NCBI GenBank assembly: GCA_937901525.1
Contig: CALDHX010000076.1
Span: forward strand, 1 to 36,773
DNA from: an uncultured Bacteroidales bacterium
GTDB lineage: Bacteria > Bacteroidota > Bacteroidia > Bacteroidales > P3
Length of the DNA stretch: 36,773 nucleotides
Direction of reading: 5' to 3'
The position numbers were made by a program, and so were the translations under genes. Under the pieces are notes generated by a model. That model saw only the letters and a program-made list of their open reading frames with translations, was not told the DNA's origin and did not search any database. Of this stretch, positions 32,937 through 36,773 are shown piece after piece. Position 1 is the first letter of the stretch, and every line of letters begins with the position of its first letter.

Positions 32937-33686
32937 CTAACTAAAACGACCTGTTATATAATTTTGTGTTGCTTTTTTCTCAGGATTAGTAAATATCAAG
33001 CTTGTATCATTATGCTCAATCAATTCTCCCATATAGAAAAATGCTGTTTTATCTGAAACCCTTGCGGCTTGTTGCATATTATGCGTTACAATTACTATTG
33101 TATATTTATCTTTTAAGTTAAAAATCAAGTCCTCTATTTTTATTGTTGAAATAGGATCAAGTGCTGATGCAGGCTCATCCATTAATAAAATTTCTGGTTG
33201 TATCGCCAAAGCTCGAGCTATGCAAAGCCTTTGTTGTTGTCCTCCCGAAAGTGCAAAGGCTGATTTTTTCAATTTATCTTTTACCTCATTCCAAAGCGCA
33301 GCTCCTTTCAAACTTTCTTCTACTCTTTGCTCAATAAAAGCCTTATCCTTTACTCCATTCACCCTTAATCCGTATGCAACATTTTCAAATATACTTTTTC
33401 CAAAGGGATTTGGTTTTTGAAATACCATTCCAACCCTTGTTCTTAACTCATCAACATCTATATCCTTTGCATAAATATCTTGATTATTAATAATAATATT
33501 CCCAGACATATTAGTGTTAGGAATAAGATCATTCATTCTATTAAACATTCTTAGCAAACTACTCTTCCCACAACCAGAAGGTCCAATGAATGCTGTAACC
33601 GTTTTCTCGGCTATTGACATATTTATATTTTTTAACGCATGAAAATCTCCATAATAAAAATTCAAATCCTTTACTTCTATTATCAT
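32937..33686 (-). CDS. pstB: Phosphate ABC transporter ATP-binding protein
   Basis: ATPase subunit powering high-affinity phosphate import. The 249-residue length is normal. Motifs in order: IEVKDLNFYYGDFHALKN start, Walker A GPSGCGKSS (35-43, Lys41), Q-loop VFQKPNPFGKSIFENVAYGL, signature LSGGQQQRLCIARAL, Walker B ILLMDEPASALDP and switch VTHNMQQAARVSD. The KPNPF Q-loop and FFYMGELIEHND tail are characteristic of PstB as opposed to other ABC importers. One base separates it from pstA upstream. Confidence 0.97.
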   Translation of the reverse strand: MIIEVKDLNFYYGDFHALKNINMSIAEKTVTAFIGPSGCGKSSLLRMFNRMNDLIPNTNMSGNIIINNQDIYAKDIDVDELRTRVGMVFQKPNPFGKSIFENVAYGLRVNGVKDKAFIEQRVEESLKGAALWNEVKDKLKKSAFALSGGQQQRLCIARALAIQPEILLMDEPASALDPISTIKIEDLIFNLKDKYTIVIVTHNMQQAARVSDKTAFFYMGELIEHNDTSLIFTNPEKKATQNYITGRFS

Positions 33687-33687
33687 A

Positions 33688-34545
33688 TTAGTTTGTTTTT
33701 ATTTTTTTACTAAAATATCTTCTTAAAACATTTGCCAACAAATTAAACATCAAAACCATCACAATTAAAACAAGTGCAGTTCCGTATGCCATTTGACGTG
33801 AGGCTTCAATATCCGTACCAGAAGTTACCAAAACATAAAGATGATAAGGCAATGCCATTACTTGATCAAATATACTTGTTGGTAAATGAGGCAAAAAGTA
33901 TGCTGCAACCGTAAAAAGTATTGGTGCTGTTTCTCCTGAAACCCTACCGATTGAAAGAACAAGGCCTGTAATTATATTTGGAAAAGCCATTGGCAAAACA
34001 ACTTTTTTAATTGTATAGAGTTTACTTGCACCTAAGGCCAAAGAAGCTTGTCGATAGCTTTCATCAACTTGTTTTAATGCCTCTTCTGTGGTTTTAATTA
34101 TCAATGGCAAGACCAATATTCCCAAAGTAAGACTACCTGCTAATATACTATCACCAAAACCCAAAGTATTAACAAATAAACTCATACCAAATAATCCGAA
34201 TACTATTGATGGTATTCCTCCAAGATTGTTTGTCATCAATCTTATCAGTCTAACTGTAAGGGTATTTCCTGCATATTCATTTAGATATATCCCACTTATT
34301 ACTCCTAAAGGAAAGGCAACTATCATACTTCCTAAGCATAATAGAAGAGTTCCTATAATTGCAGGAAAAATTCCGCCCTTTGTCATTCCTTCTTTTGGCA
34401 TTTCAGTGATAAATTCCCACGATATTGCAGGCAGTCCTTTGGTTATAATGAATATTAATATTGCCAATAACACTGCTATTATACTAAAACTCATAAGTTT
34501 TATAAGTATAAATGCTATATTTTGGTTTAATTTCTTCGTTTTCAT
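33688..34545 (-). CDS. pstA: Phosphate ABC transporter permease PstA
   Basis: A 285-residue permease with six hydrophobic helices forming half of the phosphate channel. Family features: KGLPAISWEFITEMPKEGMTKGGIFPAIIGTLLL near the start, PLGVISGIYLNEYAG, and the ABC-contacting EAA loop EEALKQVDESYRQASLALGASKL.. followed by VVLPMAFPNIITGLVLSIGRVSGETAPIL. It matches typical PstA in length. It lies 7 bases after pstC and 1 base before pstB. Confidence 0.96.
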   Translation of the reverse strand: MKTKKLNQNIAFILIKLMSFSIIAVLLAILIFIITKGLPAISWEFITEMPKEGMTKGGIFPAIIGTLLLCLGSMIVAFPLGVISGIYLNEYAGNTLTVRLIRLMTNNLGGIPSIVFGLFGMSLFVNTLGFGDSILAGSLTLGILVLPLIIKTTEEALKQVDESYRQASLALGASKLYTIKKVVLPMAFPNIITGLVLSIGRVSGETAPILFTVAAYFLPHLPTSIFDQVMALPYHLYVLVTSGTDIEASRQMAYGTALVLIVMVLMFNLLANVLRRYFSKKIKTN

Positions 34546-34552
34546 CTTTTAT

Positions 34553-35707
34553 TTATTTTTTTGATTTATGAGTTATCCTATCAACTGCAAGGTTTATAAT
34601 TAAAGTTATGATAAATAAAATGCAAGCTAATACAAATAAGGCTTGATAGTGTGCACTGCCTGCTGGTGCTTCGCCTAATTCTGCTGCAATACTTGCAGGT
34701 ATTGTTCTAACTGGCTCCAAAATATTTCCTGTTAAAACAGATGCGTTTCCTGTTACCATAAGCACGGCCATTGTTTCACCTATTGCCCTTCCTATTCCCA
34801 AGACTACACCTGCTGTTATACCAGAAATTGAATGAGGAATAACAACCTTGTGAATTGTTTGCCACTTTGTCGCACCTAAGGCAAGCGAAGCCTCTCTTAA
34901 TGATAAGGGAGTTGTACGCATTGCATCTTCTGCCACTGTTATTATCGTAGGCAAAGACATTATTGCCAAGACAACAGCCCCTGAAAGTGCAGTTTCTCCT
35001 ACATCTAAGTTAAAAATTCTCTGTATTAAGGGAACAATTACCACTAAACCAAAGAATCCATAAACAACAGAGGGTATTCCTGAAAGCAACTCTATGGCTG
35101 GTTTTAGAATCCTATAAGTTTTATCGTTTGAAAGCTCCGATAAATATATTGCAGATGCTATTGCAAAGGGCAAAGCTATCAAAATTGATAAAAGACTCAC
35201 CATTAAAGTACCTGTAAGTATAGGCAAAACTCCAAATTGTGCAGAAGGTTGCGAGGTCGGATACCATTCTTTTCCCATAAAAAAGTCAGATAAACTAATA
35301 TTGTCGCATTCCAACTTCCTCATATCTGGAAATTCCGAAATAAACTCCTCTGGTAAAAATGCTATAAGATTACTTCTATCCTTTATCTCCAAGGCTTGTT
35401 GTATTGTATAGGCAACTCGTATTTCTGTTTTTAGAGTTTTTCTCTCTTTATCTTCAAGTTGTTGCCATCTTGTAATGTTTTCATCAAATATATCTTTAAT
35501 TTCTTGTGAGGAAAGGTTATTGATGGGATTTTTTTTACTGACTGCTATCACATATCCTTCTTCTACAATGTTGTGTTTAAAGAATCCTAAGGCTTCGGAA
35601 AACAAAAAAACCACAATCAAAAGAATTAAAACTATACTTATGCTTCCACATATCTTTATTATGCCTTCACTTAAATATTTATTAATATTTTTATATTTCA
35701 ACTTCAT
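34553..35707 (-). CDS. pstC: Phosphate ABC transporter permease PstC with PstS-like insertion
   Basis: A 384-residue permease, longer than the usual ~300. The first helix is IVLILLIVVFLFSEALGFF (about 24-42). Residues about 45-150, expected in the periplasm, carry an extra domain (YVIAVSKKNPINNLSSQEI KDIFDENITRWQQL written here in two parts) that resembles the PstS segment IAVIVNPTNKVSQLTREELE KIFTGKITNWKQV. The permease core follows: FGVLPILTGTLMVSLLS, PFAIASAIYLSEL, SGIPSVVYGFFGL, the EAA loop AMRTTPLSLREASLALGATK and VVLGIGRAIGETMAVLM. It lies 12 bases after pstS and 7 before pstA. Extended PstC proteins may be general in Bacteroidota. Confidence 0.95.
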   Translation of the reverse strand: MKLKYKNINKYLSEGIIKICGSISIVLILLIVVFLFSEALGFFKHNIVEEGYVIAVSKKNPINNLSSQEIKDIFDENITRWQQLEDKERKTLKTEIRVAYTIQQALEIKDRSNLIAFLPEEFISEFPDMRKLECDNISLSDFFMGKEWYPTSQPSAQFGVLPILTGTLMVSLLSILIALPFAIASAIYLSELSNDKTYRILKPAIELLSGIPSVVYGFFGLVVIVPLIQRIFNLDVGETALSGAVVLAIMSLPTIITVAEDAMRTTPLSLREASLALGATKWQTIHKVVIPHSISGITAGVVLGIGRAIGETMAVLMVTGNASVLTGNILEPVRTIPASIAAELGEAPAGSAHYQALFVLACILFIITLIINLAVDRITHKSKK

Positions 35708-35719
35708 TCTTTCTACGTT

Positions 35720-36514
35720 TTATTTTGCCGGAATAAATCCTTGTTGTTTGATTATTTCTTGCCCTTTTGTGGATTCCAAATAATTAATAAAGTTTTCTAC
35801 CTTCGCTTTGTTTGTTTTTTCATAATAATAGTATAAAGGGCGAAGTATCGGATAAGTTTTATCACTTGCTGTCTTAATTGAAGGATATACAAATTGCTTA
35901 TTATCATAGCTTACTTTTAAAGCTTTTACTTCTTTATTAAGATATGCTAATCCTACATAGGCTATTGCTCCTTTGGTTTGCTTTACCGATTGTATTATTG
36001 CTCCTGTTGCAGGTAATGAAAGGGCTGATGCTTTGAAATTTTTATATTTTAATACACTTTCTTTAAAGAATTCGTATGTACCAGAAGAAGACTCTCGCGT
36101 ATAAACTATGATTTTTCTATCCTCTCCTCCTACTTGTTTCCAATTTGTTATTTTTCCTGTAAAAATTTTTTCTAATTCTTCTCTCGTAAGTTGTGATACT
36201 TTATTGGTAGGATTTACTATGACTGCTATCGCATCGTATGCTACTATTTTTTCTTCAAATTGCTTCGATGCCTTTTGCATTCTCTTTATTTCCGAATACT
36301 TAATTTTACGAGAGCTTTGTGCAATATCACAACTACCTTCTATAAGTGAAGAAATGCCAACTCCACTTCCACCGCCCGTTACACTGACTATATGATTTTT
36401 TGTACTATATTGCTCTGCCACCTTTTGACTTATTGGCAAGACAGTATCACTTCCTTTTATTACTTGCGAAAATGTCGCTATCGGAATGAGTAATAATATT
36501 AATATTCTTTGCAT
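35720..36514 (-). CDS. pstS: Phosphate-binding protein PstS
   Basis: Substrate-binding protein delivering phosphate to PstCAB. It has 264 residues with a short signal peptide (MQRILILLLIPIATFSQ). The start is IKGSDTVLPISQKVAEQY, in which Ser and Thr bind phosphate, followed by VTGGGSGVGISSLIEGSCDIAQSSRKI and YTRESSSGTYEFFKESVL, whose RESSSGT loop is a ligand contact. GAIIQSVKQTKGAIAYVGLAYL completes the fold. No lipobox cysteine is seen, so it is probably a soluble periplasmic protein. It is first in the operon pstS-pstC-pstA-pstB-phoU, 12 bases before pstC. The upstream DNA holds a -7 box, an inverted repeat and a Pho-box-like array. Confidence 0.95.
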   Translation of the reverse strand: MQRILILLLIPIATFSQVIKGSDTVLPISQKVAEQYSTKNHIVSVTGGGSGVGISSLIEGSCDIAQSSRKIKYSEIKRMQKASKQFEEKIVAYDAIAVIVNPTNKVSQLTREELEKIFTGKITNWKQVGGEDRKIIVYTRESSSGTYEFFKESVLKYKNFKASALSLPATGAIIQSVKQTKGAIAYVGLAYLNKEVKALKVSYDNKQFVYPSIKTASDKTYPILRPLYYYYEKTNKAKVENFINYLESTKGQEIIKQQGFIPAK

Positions 36515-36541
36515 TTGCCATCATTTTTTTTCAATGGCAAA
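36514..36541. promoter_or_regulatory. Palindrome overlapping the pstS -7 box and start codon
   Basis: TTTGCCAT-N12-ATGGCAAA is a perfect 8-bp inverted repeat. One arm covers the TTTG of the -7 box and the other ends on the A of the start codon. Transcription should begin near 36532, inside the loop, so it is more likely a DNA operator than an RNA hairpin. Confidence 0.5.
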
Positions 36542-36545
36542 AATA
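36538..36545 (-). promoter_or_regulatory. -7 promoter element of the pst operon
   Basis: On the minus strand TATTTTTG matches TAnnTTTG, 23 nt before the pstS ATG. No -33 TTG is present; that position is taken by the last hexamer of the Pho-box-like array, as expected for an activator-dependent promoter. Confidence 0.68.
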
Positions 36546-36565
36546 CTAATTGCATTTTCTAATGC

Positions 36566-36604
36566 TGTTAATTAAATTTTAATTGTTTGTTAATTTTTTG
36601 TTAA
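36566..36604 (-). promoter_or_regulatory. Pho-box-like array of TTAACA hexamers at 11-bp period
   Basis: On the minus strand hexamers TTAACA, TTAACA, TTAAAA, TTAACA lie at 36604-36599, 36593-36588, 36582-36577 and 36571-36566, each separated by exactly 5 nt. This equals the layout and core sequence of PhoP boxes known from Bacillus and the 11-bp spacing of the E. coli Pho box. The last hexamer ends 20 nt before the -7 box. Between this array and the 21-bp repeats (36605-36719) I see no gene or other supported feature. Confidence 0.65.
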
Positions 36605-36719
36605 GACTTAAAAACAAGAAAAACGAGATTTTACATCATAGTTACACCTTCAAAACTCCCTAAAAGAATCCCAAATATAAACACGTGTAAATCAATATAA
36701 TAGAATCGCAAAAATTTTT

Positions 36720-36773
36720 CTTTGATTTTTTAATTTTTTTCTTTGATTTTTTTAATTTTTTCTTTGATTTTTT
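36720..36773 (+). repeat. 21-bp T-rich tandem repeat, array C (cut by the window edge)
   Basis: Units start at 36720, 36741 and 36762, exactly 21 bases apart. The two complete units are almost identical, and the middle one equals the consensus CTTTGA(T)7AA(T)6. The third is truncated by the end of the window, so the array probably continues. It lies about 115 bases upstream of the Pho-box-like array of pstS. Confidence 0.88.

Overview
The window comes from a low-GC Bacteroidota chromosome, most likely order Bacteroidales. Four things point there. Promoters follow the Bacteroidota pattern (TTTG, about 19 nt, TAnnTTTG). Many secreted or outer-membrane proteins have signal peptides ending in FAQ or similar. 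There is type IX secretion machinery (a plug-domain protein) and a type IX cargo with a C-terminal sorting domain. Several families are restricted to this phylum (DUF6427-like, DUF6089-like, Cbp1-like lipoprotein). TAA, TAG and TGA are all used as stops. No rRNA, CRISPR array, transposase or integrase was seen, and no gene-free stretch exceeds 300 bases.

Layout. 1-5.5 kb (+): topA, a small outer-membrane-type protein, a polytopic membrane protein, purQ and rnhB. 5.5-10.6 kb (-): a BspA-like leucine-rich-repeat type IX cargo, an elongator tRNA-Met with its own promoter and terminator, and uvrA. 10.7-15.5 kb (+): a coiled-coil lipoprotein, a strong terminator, then an accessory-looking cassette (KAP-family membrane P-loop NTPase, a small membrane ORF broken by an amber codon, and an exported WD40 protein with 126-bp DNA repeats). 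15.6-16.9 kb (-): a DUF4143-type AAA ATPase behind a promoter with 33-bp repeats. 17-22.6 kb (-): sulfate-exporter-like yeiH, then pepD, a prohibitin-tail-like small protein, pepP and the type IX plug protein in tight succession. 22.6-30.9 kb (+): six tightly packed genes, dapB, a ROK sugar kinase, a GH2 beta-mannosidase, a GH92 alpha-mannosidase, a YfcE-like phosphodiesterase and a DUF6089-like protein. 30.9-32.2 kb (+): an OmpA-family protein. 32.2-36.5 kb (-): the phosphate uptake operon pstS-pstC-pstA-pstB-phoU.

Most of the window is housekeeping. Two non-coding signals stand out. The first is a 21-bp tandem repeat, consensus CTTTGA(T)7AA(T)6, in three separate intergenic arrays that all keep an exact 21-bp period. 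That is two helical turns, so the T-tracts are phased and the DNA should be curved. The second is a set of four TTAACA-type hexamers at exact 11-bp period just upstream of the pstS -7 element. This has the layout of a PhoB/PhoP box and occupies the place of the missing -33 element. Other points of interest are the KAP/small-ORF/WD40 cassette, a PstS-like half domain inside PstC, and an OmpA domain lacking its usual peptidoglycan-binding aspartate.
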